64,000 bases of DNA from Kroppenstedtia eburnea (GTDB lineage: Bacteria > Bacillota > Bacilli > Thermoactinomycetales > DSM-45169), in contig NZ_CP048103.1 of the NCBI RefSeq assembly GCF_013282215.1, forward strand, positions 1,798,001 to 1,862,000. Direction: 5' to 3'. Positions 54,575-63,394 of the stretch are shown in pieces. The position numbers were made by a program, and so were the translations under genes. The notes below the pieces were generated by a model that saw only the letters and a program-made list of their open reading frames with translations, had not been told where the DNA came from and ran no database searches. Each line of letters opens with the position of its first letter. Position 1 is the stretch's first letter.

Positions 54575-57544
54575 CTATATCGGTAGTCGCTTATCCAAAT
54601 CAACATTAAATTTGCCATACCGCGTGATATGGTTGTAAATCAGTGGACTGAGTGCGCGTAAATCTTCAGTTGCCAACTTTTTCAGCCATCCTTGCTCCTT
54701 GATGACCTTTTGAATCTTAATGGTGTTGATATAGACCATGCAGTTTTGAAGCAGGTTAAGGCTCAAAACGGCGATCTCCTGCTCATCCACCTGGTTCTTT
54801 TGGATTTCTCCGTTCCGGCCAAAGAAGATGAAGCTATTGGCCGAGTTCCAGTTCTCAACCACATTGAGGCCCTCGTGAATCTCGCGCCGGATTTCCTCGT
54901 GCTGTAGGTATTCACACAGGAAGATCGTCTTGATCACACGCCCTAGCTCACTCAATGCTTTATAAACGGGATGAGTCCGGTTTTTGCTGAATCGCTTGAG
55001 AATCGCTTCGGTCTCAGCGGTGTTGAATCGCAAGGCCGCAGCGTATTTCACCATTTGGTCGTATTGCTGACGGATCAGATCCCAGTTGATCGGATTCTTG
55101 GCCAGTACCGGTTGCAGGTTCGGATACGCATCTGTCATGCCGTGATCGGGCTTATACAGCTTTTGTGAGCCGATATTTTTGAATCGTGGCATCAACTTAA
55201 AGCCAAGCAGGTGGCAAAAGGCAAAGCCGACTTCGCTTTGGCCATGCGTGTCTACATAGTTCCGATCGACTTCCTTTTCGGTGGCATGCTGGAGCAGCCC
55301 TTTAATCATGGCAGCCACTTCCGAAGACGTGCAGGTCTTTAAATGCGAGTGAATACAAGCAGACTTGTTTTCGACGTGCCAATAAATCATGACACCAGGC
55401 CCGCGGTAACGGGGATGCCATTCGGTCATCAGGTTTTGATCCCAGGAGCCGAATTTCTTGGAATCCGATGCGCAGGATGTAGTGGCTTCCCCCCACACTT
55501 CGGCCAGCCGTTCCTTCAAAATGGCATTCACAACTTGGATATTGGCCGCCTTCAGGTTTTCGGGATGGATAAACTTTCGCTTGATGTAGAGCAGATTTTC
55601 ATAGGTTATATCGGTGTTACCGGTGGCCATTCGCTTTAATCCCATGTTAGTGCCCAATCCATAAAGACACAGAAGCAAACGCTTTTGTATTTCTGAGCGA
55701 TCCAACCGTTCATGAGCGGCCAAGGACTGGAAAGCGTTTGTAAAGTCAATACGGAGGTCAGCTTCCTTGAAGACATCAATTAATTCAATCATCCACCACC
55801 GCTTGGCGATTTCCCTTTTTAACTGAGCCAAGCGCTCTGGTTCCGGTTGTGGATCTAATGGCGTAACCGAAATCCATCCACCCTTGTGATTGGTGATTCT
55901 TACTTTGGGGTTTTGTGGGATAGTTTGATTCAGTTGGTCCAATGCACGATGTAATGACTGCTTGAGTTCGTTGATGACGGAATCTGCATCCAGCCGCAGA
56001 CCAAGGGATTCATAATACTCTTCACGTCGTTCCTCAAAGTCACCCGGCAAATCTTCGTCCGGATTGCGGTAGCGATTGGCACCCACAACCCAAATCTCCT
56101 TGCACTTTAGCTTATCCCGCAGGGTGTAGAGAACGGAAATTTCGTAGTTCATGCGGTTGACGCGTAAATCGCCGTTCTTGTCTGTCTCCACAACCACTTT
56201 CTTGAATTTGGGCGGGATCACATCGTCGATCGGCACGTCATCGGCCACAGCAAAATACTTTTGCCTGGTTCCAATGTGCTTTTTGATCAAGTCCAGCGCT
56301 TCGATAATGGGCTGATACTTGGAGTTGTTTGAACGGAATTTAAGGGTGTTCAGAAGCTCCCCGATCGCGGTGCGGTATGTATTGCTGTAGGAGCTGCGCA
56401 TTTTGTAATAAACCTTTTCGCGGTACACCTCTTTGTTATGGGTCAATTCCCTTAACAAATCACGCAATGTCTCTTCTTCGACCACAGAGAACACAGCGTC
56501 TTCAATCACGTTGTTCCGATTTTCCAACAACGTTTCCAGCAGGGAAACCAAGATACTGTTCTTCCCGCGGACCTTCTTGATCTCCTGCAATATTTCACGG
56601 TCTACCCTACGCTGGGCCTGACCGTTAATGTTTAAAATAATGGTGATGAGCATTTCAACTAAGCTGTCCGTGATCTCCTGATGCCGGGACCAGAAGAACG
56701 TAGACAGTAGCGTATAACGTACCTCTGGAGGATGGCGCCGAATCTCAACCAATTTCTCTGAGACCACGCGCAGTCGGTACTTTCTCAAGATTTTTGGAGG
56801 AACATTCTTAAACAGATCGTTCGGTAACTCCAGCATGCGCAATTCCTTGAGTTTTTTGATTTCGTCCTCCAAGTTCTTTCTGTTGGCGCGGCCGGGACCC
56901 ATGTTGATTTTTCGGAAAGTCATCCGTTCTGGTTCCTCTGATCCTTGCTCCTCTGTCACCTCATCCTCGGCATCGGCCCAGTCGTCGATCATCGCGTCCA
57001 TTCGAGAGATCGAGGTGGAGGAAAGGCTTTGAAGCGTTTGAGCAAAAAATCTCTGTTCATGATTATGTAGAGCCGATCGGATCAGCGTCTCCACCGTATT
57101 GTCCACGGGCGGTTCGATTTTCCGCTGCCGGAGTTCAGCATAAACACGTTCTTTCAACACAGCAATGTCGTGATTGCAGCTTAATACTTTGTCCGTCAGC
57201 CAATGGGAAATTGCTTGGAGATCATCTGCTGTATGTTCACGAAAACCAAAGAATTTCCGGATTTCTGCACGATGCCGTTTAATCGTTCTACCGGTCCAAT
57301 CATATTGATCAAAGCGATCAGTGCTTACTCGGAGATGCTTGGCCAAGAATTCAATGACTGGGAGAGGAACATCATCAGCGCAATCAGGAAACCGGGCCTC
57401 ATGCTGAAAATACTTAAACAAAACAGCAAATGCCAACCGTGTCTCGAATTTCTTACCTTCAAACAATTGCCTTTCCGGTTGCAATAAACTAAAGTGTTCA
57501 ATAAGTTCTTCCTTTGTCCATTGTTGTTTCAACTCATGTGTCAA
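54575..57544 (-). CDS. tnpA: Tn3-family transposase TnpA
   Basis: A 989-residue transposase: the usual length of 950-1010 is kept and no frameshift is seen. An N-terminal DUF4158-type DNA-binding region (about 1-170) is followed by the DDE domain. Catalytic residues are probably Asp in [13 protein letters not shown], Asp in [15 protein letters not shown] and Glu in [19 protein letters not shown]. The first codon is uncertain: TTG at 57544 lies right behind AAAGGA. The 38-bp terminal repeats typical of the family were not found by eye. The gene seems functional. Confidence 0.93.
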   Translation of the reverse strand: MTHELKQQWTKEELIEHFSLLQPERQLFEGKKFETRLAFAVLFKYFQHEARFPDCADDVPLPVIEFLAKHLRVSTDRFDQYDWTGRTIKRHRAEIRKFFGFREHTADDLQAISHWLTDKVLSCNHDIAVLKERVYAELRQRKIEPPVDNTVETLIRSALHNHEQRFFAQTLQSLSSTSISRMDAMIDDWADAEDEVTEEQGSEEPERMTFRKINMGPGRANRKNLEDEIKKLKELRMLELPNDLFKNVPPKILRKYRLRVVSEKLVEIRRHPPEVRYTLLSTFFWSRHQEITDSLVEMLITIILNINGQAQRRVDREILQEIKKVRGKNSILVSLLETLLENRNNVIEDAVFSVVEEETLRDLLRELTHNKEVYREKVYYKMRSSYSNTYRTAIGELLNTLKFRSNNSKYQPIIEALDLIKKHIGTRQKYFAVADDVPIDDVIPPKFKKVVVETDKNGDLRVNRMNYEISVLYTLRDKLKCKEIWVVGANRYRNPDEDLPGDFEERREEYYESLGLRLDADSVINELKQSLHRALDQLNQTIPQNPKVRITNHKGGWISVTPLDPQPEPERLAQLKREIAKRWWMIELIDVFKEADLRIDFTNAFQSLAAHERLDRSEIQKRLLLCLYGLGTNMGLKRMATGNTDITYENLLYIKRKFIHPENLKAANIQVVNAILKERLAEVWGEATTSCASDSKKFGSWDQNLMTEWHPRYRGPGVMIYWHVENKSACIHSHLKTCTSSEVAAMIKGLLQHATEKEVDRNYVDTHGQSEVGFAFCHLLGFKLMPRFKNIGSQKLYKPDHGMTDAYPNLQPVLAKNPINWDLIRQQYDQMVKYAAALRFNTAETEAILKRFSKNRTHPVYKALSELGRVIKTIFLCEYLQHEEIRREIHEGLNVVENWNSANSFIFFGRNGEIQKNQVDEQEIAVLSLNLLQNCMVYINTIKIQKVIKEQGWLKKLATEDLRALSPLIYNHITRYGKFNVDLDKRLPI

Positions 57545-57550
57545 TCCTTT

Positions 57551-57682
57551 CTAAAGTTCCTAGAATAGCTGGAGTCGGCACTTTTCGTCGGTCTGAGTAT
57601 AACGGGGATGGGTTGATAAAACAAGAAAAAGAACAAAAATACCCAAAGTTCCATTACCAAAACAAAATTAGGAACTTTGGGT
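57551..57682. other. Candidate recombination/resolution site upstream of tnpA
   Basis: CTAAAGTTCCTAG (57551-57563) and the inverted pair ACCCAAAGTTCC (57641-57652) / GGAACTTTGGGT (57671-57682) share the AAAGTTCC motif. Tyrosine-recombinase resolution sites of Tn3-like elements consist of such inverted cores plus direct accessory motifs. A simple hairpin is the alternative. Confidence 0.4.
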
Positions 57683-58067
57683 TTGTTGAAAGGAACAATC
57701 AATATGACACCTGAACCGACTTGGACCGATTGATAACCTTCCTTGTGAAAGATTGGTATCCGAATACTCCCGGATCTTCGCCAAGTGTTCACGCCGAGTG
57801 ATGTCCCAACCGCGGGTGTCCTCTATAACAGCCGGTGAAATCCCCAGTTACGGCCAATATAAGCTAGGATGGGTAAATGGATTTCTTCCCGGGGAAAAAA
57901 CGGCCGACCCGGGAATCGAGAATATCCCAACTGTACGGCAAAATCTAAGCGATTGGCGGTCCCTCTGTGACGATTCACGATTTCGATGGAGAGAGCGTAT
58001 AAAATCGAGTGATTTCCCGGTCCCTATTTCCGTCGGAACTTCACTTGATGAAGAAGGGAGCGATTCA
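57683..58067. other. Intergenic stretch between transposon and AT-rich genes
   Basis: About 385 bases. An open frame runs through it into the gene at 58068 but has no domain, and its composition changes sharply at about 58060. No feature recognised. Confidence 0.4.
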
Positions 58068-58382
58068 ATGTTTATTTTATTACTTACTTGTGTTTTCGTC
58101 AGTTGTTTAATAGTTTATATATGGACATATCGATATAATAACAATTTAATGAAAGATTGGTTAAAACGTTTGAGTTTATTTGTCTTTTTTACCCCTTTAA
58201 TATTAATAATGATTATTTTTTTCATCAAACAGAACTATCAATCATATAATTGGCTAATTAGGCAAGATTGTTGGTTTTGTACTGGAAGCGGTCCAGGATT
58301 GTTATCTGTTTTTCTTAAACTATCATTTATGAGTTTTTTAGGATTAGTTTCATATTGGATAGTAGAAAAAAATACAAAGTGA
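58068..58382 (+). CDS. AT-rich three-helix membrane protein, unknown
   Basis: A 104-residue protein: MFILLLTCVFVSCLIVYIW opens helix 1, a second helix follows around residues 36-53, and a third around 80-98. A conserved-looking WFCTGSG lies between helices 2 and 3. AAGGGAG precedes ATG 58068. The AT content is far above the window average, which marks it as a recent arrival. No family recognised. Confidence 0.6.
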   Translation: MFILLLTCVFVSCLIVYIWTYRYNNNLMKDWLKRLSLFVFFTPLILIMIIFFIKQNYQSYNWLIRQDCWFCTGSGPGLLSVFLKLSFMSFLGLVSYWIVEKNTK

Positions 58383-58477
58383 TCTAAGCTACCTTGGCGA
58401 TGGGTTTCTGTTCGGAACATCCGTATCCATCCTTTGCCATTCGTTTTCCTTCTTTTCTTTCATTGATTTCAACATAA

Positions 58478-58514
58478 AAAGGCTGCTGACCTGCATACTT
58501 TGTCAGCAGCCTTT
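58478..58514 (-). terminator. Terminator of the secreted-protein operon
   Basis: AAAGGCTGCTGAC / GTCAGCAGCCTTT with a short loop, just after the stop at 58538. Confidence 0.85.
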
Positions 58515-58537
58515 GCTACTATATTAGGAGCCGTTTT

Positions 58538-59314
58538 TTATTTTGGTGCACAAGTAATACCTTCACATACTTCGTTATTGTGCTGCGGTGGTGTTAAAGG
58601 ATAATCGTATGATGGATATGACCATTTAACTGATCCTGGTGCACTCCCTGTCCATGATGGTACAACCTTAGCCCCTCCTTTATCTGGATATCCATCTTCA
58701 AATCGACACCAAGGGTCTGCATATTCACCACTACAAATAATAGGCACTCCTTCCCAATCCCAGGTATCATGGAAGTGAGTCCGAGAAACGGTAACTTTAA
58801 AGTCATCCTTCTCTGCAGTATACGGTTCCTTTAAGTAAGAAGTGGCATAATAATAGGTAGAGTGTTGAGCTAGAAACCAGTAACCTGAACCTAGTCCAAT
58901 AGTAGGTTCATCATCGTTATCATCAAATGATGTATCTATATAGCCATAAGGCATATCTGTATACCAAAAATTACTGTCTTGATCTTCTGAATATGCTCCC
59001 TGTCCCCAAACTACATCGTCATATCCGTAGAAATTTAAATCTATCTCCATTCCACTTGGATCAAGACCTTCAAATGCATTTTCTGGCTCATACGCTTCTA
59101 ATCCTTGTTTCTCTTCCCAAACAAAATTATGCTCAATATAACGAGCAGGATCGTTGGTGTATCCTGGTAATTGATAGTCGATCCATGCACCTGTCATCCC
59201 ATAGGTAGGTGCTATTTTATCTGCAGCAAAGTTGGTTACACCATCATGAGCAAGAACACTTGTAGAACAACTAAATATAACAATTACTAAGAGCAATATT
59301 GTCTTTTTGACCAT
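58538..59314 (-). CDS. Secreted protein of unknown function
   Basis: A 258-residue protein with a classical signal peptide (KKTILLLVIVIFSCSTSVLA, cleavage after ALA-type site near residue 22). The mature part is acidic and aromatic, rich in Tyr, Trp, Asp and Gly (YDDVVWGQGAY, GYIDTSFDDNDDEP), with four Cys near the C-terminus that may pair. I do not recognise the family. Its ATG overlaps the stop of the gene before it (TAATG), so both are made together. It is more AT-rich than the chromosome around it. Confidence 0.7.
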   Translation of the reverse strand: MVKKTILLLVIVIFSCSTSVLAHDGVTNFAADKIAPTYGMTGAWIDYQLPGYTNDPARYIEHNFVWEEKQGLEAYEPENAFEGLDPSGMEIDLNFYGYDDVVWGQGAYSEDQDSNFWYTDMPYGYIDTSFDDNDDEPTIGLGSGYWFLAQHSTYYYATSYLKEPYTAEKDDFKVTVSRTHFHDTWDWEGVPIICSGEYADPWCRFEDGYPDKGGAKVVPSWTGSAPGSVKWSYPSYDYPLTPPQHNNEVCEGITCAPK

Positions 59315-60009
59315 TACTTCACAGCTCCTTCCAACCAGTTTTCAGGAATACTTTTATAAAGCGCTGTACTTTCATCATCTTGTTTAGTTGATTTTTTTAG
59401 GGCATGAATCTGTTTTTTATCAAGCAAATTATAAAGGGTTCCAGCTTTTCCTTTAACTTTTATCCCATAAACAATGCGAGCATCATTATTTGAAAGTTCT
59501 CTTAGTTTTGTTTGAAGGGATTGTCGTTTGGCGATAGCACTGTTTCTTATATCCGTAGTTATATCATCTTTTTTTTCCTCTTTTTTTAATATGTCTATTT
59601 GCCTCTTTATAACTGTCTTCAGAGAATGGTTAAACCTTTTTTCCGCCTCAATCATTGATTCATTCGGACTGATAGTATATCCACCGACAGCAGTGTGGTT
59701 TCCAATATTGATCATATAGCTCCAACCTTTAACCTCTAAATTGTGATCTTTAGTTAAATCCCTAATCTCTTTAACTGTTCTTTTATTATTCAGAGTGATT
59801 TGAGCATATATTTCTTTGTTGTTGTCAACTTCACTAATCCATTTTTCACCGTTGCTTTTTGCTTCATCTAGCCCTTTAGCAAGAAACATTTCAACCTTTT
59901 CCGCCTGATCTCGCTTTGTGATTGCCTCTGTTTGATCAACATCAGCAAGTGCAATAGTTGTACCAATGAGGGTTACTCCCACGACAATGGATAAAATCTT
60001 TCTTTTCAA
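59314..60009 (-). CDS. Exported lysine-rich protein of unknown function
   Basis: A 231-residue protein with an N-terminal signal sequence (KRKILSIVVGVTLIGTTIALA). The mature part is helical and strongly charged, with EKVEMFLAKGLDEAKSN and a long Lys/Glu region (ILKKEEKKDD) that may be coiled coil. The start is TTG 60009 behind AGGAGGAGG; a longer frame has no ribosome site. It is the first gene of a two-gene operon with the secreted protein at 58538. The AT-rich composition suggests transfer. No family recognised. Confidence 0.7.
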   Translation of the reverse strand: MKRKILSIVVGVTLIGTTIALADVDQTEAITKRDQAEKVEMFLAKGLDEAKSNGEKWISEVDNNKEIYAQITLNNKRTVKEIRDLTKDHNLEVKGWSYMINIGNHTAVGGYTISPNESMIEAEKRFNHSLKTVIKRQIDILKKEEKKDDITTDIRNSAIAKRQSLQTKLRELSNNDARIVYGIKVKGKAGTLYNLLDKKQIHALKKSTKQDDESTALYKSIPENWLEGAVK

Positions 60010-60099
60010 AATGGTCCTCCTCCTTTTAAATACTCCCACTAAACCATTCTACACAATCGAGTTAAATCCTTGTAACGAAGCTATTTTTTTCAATAAAAG

Positions 60100-60524
60100 A
60101 TTGACGCTAATTATTGTCCTCTACACCAAAGTTGAGAAAAAAGTGCCCCTTCGGACAACCTTGATCTTCTCTCGTTCATTAAAATGCTCCGTCGCCGCTT
60201 CCATCGTTCGGAGCGGATCTACTTGGTGTTGGACAATTTTTCACCCCATAAAACACCGGCAAAGTGCGTCAGTGGGTCAAGAAACATAATATAGAGTTGA
60301 TTTACACTCCCACCTATTCCTCTTGGCTCAACCGGATCGAATGCCATTTTGGTCCTTTGCGTCGATTTGTTCTGAATGGAAGTTATTATACTTCTCATGA
60401 TGATCTCTTTAACCAAATTCGGGCTTACATCCGATGGCGCAACAAAAATAAACGTCATGAACGATCTTACGAGAACAAAAGAAGACCCGGTGCTTCTTGC
60501 TTTGGGATCGATGGTCCGTCTTAA
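60100..60524 (+). pseudogene. IS630-family transposase remnant, C-terminal half
   Basis: LDLLSFIKMLRRRFHRSERI, YLVLDNFSPHKT and, after a one-base frame change near 60255, VRQWVKKHNIELIYTPTYSS and WLNRIECHFGPLRRF belong to the DDE domain of IS630-type transposases (Asp in VLDNFSPH, Glu in NRIEC). It has no start codon or N-terminal part on this strand. Confidence 0.75.
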
Positions 60525-60534
60525 GGTCATAGTG

Positions 60535-60815
60535 ACGAACTCCATAAGGGCGGGATAGGTGGCGTGAAGTGAACGGGCTCTTTCACTGGATACCATCCTT
60601 GACCTCGATGAGGTTGAAGATTAAGGGGTCCAAATTCGTCCAGGCAGATCACCCGACCGTCTTGCGGCGGGTGGTTGTAAAGCTGATCAATTCGTTTTTT
60701 AACCTTATACTCTGGATCGTTAGATTCTTTCCATGTCTTCGTATGTTGGTAGGTAATTTCCGCTTCGTTTAAGATTCCCCGAAGTGTTTCGATGCTGGAG
60801 GAAACAGCCTAACCT
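60535..60815 (-). pseudogene. IS630-family transposase remnant, N-terminal half
   Basis: On the minus strand SSIETLRGILNEAEITYQHT, KTWKESNDPEYKVKKRIDQL and VICLDEFGPLNLQPHRGQGW (first catalytic Asp) are recognisable. The frame then breaks up near 60590 and the rest is missing or inverted; see the plus-strand half at 60100. Confidence 0.7.
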
Positions 60816-60924
60816 AAGCTACAAGGAACAATCCGATGCTTTAAACGTTGATCTGCTAGAAATACAAAGGGCTTGGGGAATATCATTCATTTGATAAAGA
60901 GCAATTTTTGAAAAAGATTATAAG

Positions 60925-61040
60925 AAGACAAAAATGACTTGTGGTTGCTTGTGCAACTCAGGTTATTTTCCATTTGCTGGAGTGATGGCCCCGAAATTAG
61001 CCGATGCTCCCTCTACCCCAAACTGAAGATCCCCAACTCC
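60925..61040 (-). repeat. Tail-plus-hairpin repeat, copy C
   Basis: On the minus strand LQFGVEGASANFGAITPANG-K and a stop, followed by a degenerate hairpin near 60930-60965. It is clearly related to copies A and B. Confidence 0.65.
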
Positions 61041-61060
61041 CCACCGTCGGGGCTGTGGAG

Positions 61061-61276
61061 TTATCCAGTAACCCCTGTTGTCTCTTCGATGCGCACTTCC
61101 TTGCGGCTGTCGCCTTCGTAGTGATACAGATGAGCTTCCTCTTCATCCTTTGTTTTCCCATGATTGCCGTTGCAGAAGGGCTGGTTGTCGGATAAACCGC
61201 ACATGCAGATTTTTTTCTTGTCCCCTTCCTGCAATGTGTAGGGGCCTTTTGCCTCTTTGATGACTACTCGTGCCAT
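61061..61276 (-). CDS. CDGSH iron-sulfur domain protein
   Basis: A 71-residue protein with the CDGSH-type 2Fe-2S motif CMCGLSDNQPFCNGNH, which gives the three Cys and one His cluster ligands. AAAGGAGATCTCACC precedes the ATG. Small proteins of this type act in redox or iron-sulfur handling; the specific role is unknown. Confidence 0.9.
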   Translation of the reverse strand: MARVVIKEAKGPYTLQEGDKKKICMCGLSDNQPFCNGNHGKTKDEEEAHLYHYEGDSRKEVRIEETTGVTG

Positions 61277-61395
61277 GGTGAGATCTCCTTTGATAAGGTT
61301 GCCTGTAGTATGTCTTCAATCAAGGATGTTAAAACAGAATCAGAGAGGATTTGTCGTAAATCCCCTCGCTACCATCCATTGCCGATTCCTAAAGC

Positions 61396-62247
61396 TCATT
61401 CCTGTTCAGGATCGGGTACATGAAAAACCGGGACCTGCCGCCCATCGATGTCCGTAAACCCGTATTCCTTCGCCAACTGCCCCACCGGCCACACCCTTCC
61501 GCCCTTTCGGATCACGTCGGGATCAGCTGCCAAGGCGCAGACAGCGCATCCCACGTAGTGGGGGGATTCTGTCTGTTTCAGTGCCTCCACTTCACGCCAA
61601 CGGTTTTCATCGGTGCCGAAATGTTGCAGGACCAATTCCGTCCTCATCCAGCCGGGTGAAACCGCAAGTACGGCGATCCCGTCTTTTTTCAACTCGATGG
61701 ATAACCCGTAGGCCATCCGGTTCAAGGCGTTTTTGGCCAGATCGTAATAAAAATGGCCGATGTACTTGTTGTCATCCCAGAAAGTCGTGTGCAGGATCAC
61801 TCCTGATTTCTGTTCTCGCATCAGGGGGACAGCGAAACGATTGGTCACCAGCTGTGCCCGCACTCCGGCGGTAAACATGTTGTCCCAATGGCGCAGGGGC
61901 AAGGTCCAAAACGGTTCACCTTCGATCGGCAGCTCATTACCGGCCCATACATTGTTGACCAGGATGTCGAGGCGCCCCTGTTCGTCGTGGATGCGGGCGA
62001 TCAACGCCTCCACTTCTGCATCCCGGGTATGATCACAACGGACCGCCACACCCGTCCCCCCGCAGGATTCAATTTGTGAAAGGGTTTCATCCAGAGTGCC
62101 GGGCCAATCCTGGGTTGACTTCCCTCGCACACTTCTTCCCGTAATATAAACGGTTGCCCCCGCTTTCCCCAACTCCACCGCGATTCCTCGCCCCGCTCCC
62201 CGGCTCGCACCGGCAACCAAAGCGATTTTCCCTTCCAAGGGTCCCAT
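61396..62247 (-). CDS. SDR-family oxidoreductase
   Basis: A 283-residue short-chain dehydrogenase. The cofactor loop is AGASRGAGRGIAVELGKAG, with VNNVWAG and YYDLAKNALNRMAYGL (Tyr and Lys). A C-terminal extension follows (RKGGRVWPVGQLAKEYGFTDIDG). This long type is related to DHRS1-like enzymes. The start at ATG 62247 has GAGAGG nine bases upstream; 62256 is possible. It is divergent from a WYL-domain regulator that probably controls it. Confidence 0.85.
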   Translation of the reverse strand: MGPLEGKIALVAGASRGAGRGIAVELGKAGATVYITGRSVRGKSTQDWPGTLDETLSQIESCGGTGVAVRCDHTRDAEVEALIARIHDEQGRLDILVNNVWAGNELPIEGEPFWTLPLRHWDNMFTAGVRAQLVTNRFAVPLMREQKSGVILHTTFWDDNKYIGHFYYDLAKNALNRMAYGLSIELKKDGIAVLAVSPGWMRTELVLQHFGTDENRWREVEALKQTESPHYVGCAVCALAADPDVIRKGGRVWPVGQLAKEYGFTDIDGRQVPVFHVPDPEQE

Positions 62248-62350
62248 ATTTCTCATCCTCTCTTCTCTTTGATAAGGTAAGGATACAGAGAGATTCATGA
62301 CATCCATTGTCTTGTTTGATAAAAAAGGATTTCACTGAAAGGAGAGCGAT

Positions 62351-63328
62351 ATGCGGGCCGATCGTTTGGTATCCATTCTTTTATTGTTGCAGATACATGG
62401 GCGGATGACGGCAAAATCTCTGTCGGAACGACTGGAGGTCTCGCAACGGACCATCCACAGGGATATGGAAGCACTCAGTGCAGCCGGTGTGCCGGTTGTG
62501 GCTGAACGGGGTGCGGGTGGAGGATGGCGTCTGCTGGAGGGTTACCGGACCAATCTGACCGGTCTGAAAGAGTCGGAACTGCGGGCGCTGTTGGTTTCTC
62601 CCTCTGATCAATTGTTGAGTGATTTGGGCTTGAACCGTACCGCCGAGGACGCCAGAAATAAATTGTTGGCCGCTCTTCCGGCAGTGGATCGCGACGGTGC
62701 AAAAGAGGTCCGGCAACGTATCCATATCGACACAAGTACTTGGAGACAGTCCAAAGAAAAGATGGCTTCCTTTGAGACCTTGCAAGCGGCCATCTGGAAC
62801 GAGAACAAGATTCAGATCCGATATGAACGGGCGGATGGTCAATCTGTGGATCGTTTGATCGAACCCCTTGGCTTGGTGGCAAAGGGAAGCGTCTGGTATC
62901 TGGTTGCCGTGGCGGAGGGCGAGCCTCGAAGTTACAGAGTTTCACGGATTCGATCCGCCGAACTGACAGAGGAAAGATTCAACCGGCCGGATTCATTTGA
63001 TCTGGCCCGGTATTGGAAAATGTCAACCCAAACGTTTCTGGAACGCTTGCCGAATGTGGAAGTTCGGGTGAAGGGACACCCGTCGATACTGTCCCGCCTG
63101 AAGTTCACCTCTCGCTTCCTTCGCATCCTGGAGATCGGTTCACCGGCCTCCGACGGATGGATCCCGATCACTCTCTCCTTCGACACAGAACAAGAAGCAG
63201 CCGAAACGATTCTTGGATTTGGTGACCGGGTGATCGTGACGGAACCTGAATCCCTTCAACACCGGGTGATTGCAATGGCCAAGGCCGTCGTACAACGATA
63301 CGATCAACCGTCAGATTCACCGGATTGA
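62351..63328 (+). CDS. WYL-domain transcriptional regulator (YafY/DeoR type)
   Basis: A 325-residue regulator: N-terminal HTH (RMTAKSLSERLEVSQRTIHRDMEAL), middle WYL domain (about residues 140-215, IQIRYERADG ... SVWYLVAVAEGEPRSYRVSRI) and C-terminal WCX extension. WYL domains bind nucleic acids or ligands. AAAGGAGAGCGAT precedes the ATG. Divergent from the SDR gene, with about 100 bases between the starts. Confidence 0.9.
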   Translation: MRADRLVSILLLLQIHGRMTAKSLSERLEVSQRTIHRDMEALSAAGVPVVAERGAGGGWRLLEGYRTNLTGLKESELRALLVSPSDQLLSDLGLNRTAEDARNKLLAALPAVDRDGAKEVRQRIHIDTSTWRQSKEKMASFETLQAAIWNENKIQIRYERADGQSVDRLIEPLGLVAKGSVWYLVAVAEGEPRSYRVSRIRSAELTEERFNRPDSFDLARYWKMSTQTFLERLPNVEVRVKGHPSILSRLKFTSRFLRILEIGSPASDGWIPITLSFDTEQEAAETILGFGDRVIVTEPESLQHRVIAMAKAVVQRYDQPSDSPD

Positions 63329-63348
63329 AGGGCTGCCCTTGCTTTCAG

Positions 63349-63390
63349 ATGAAAAGGGGGCTGCAGTATGTCGCAGCCCCCTTTTCATCC
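63349..63390. terminator. Bidirectional terminator between convergent genes
   Basis: GATGAAAAGGGGGCTGC and its exact complement around agtatgtc; 17-bp stem. Confidence 0.85.
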
Positions 63391-63394
63391 CATC

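Larger units (their letters stand above)
53858..57700 (-). mobile_element. Tn3-family transposon core (tnpA plus tyrosine recombinase)
   Basis: tnpA and the recombinase gene form one leftward unit. The sequence upstream of tnpA holds repeats that could be the resolution site. The exact ends could not be set because no matching terminal inverted repeats starting with GGGG were found on both sides. Confidence 0.75.

Noticed and set aside
57560-57615. GTCGGTCTGAGTATAACGGGG as the right terminal repeat of the Tn3 element
   Set aside because: Its GGGG lies on the wrong side for an outward end and no matching inverted copy was found near 53750-53858.
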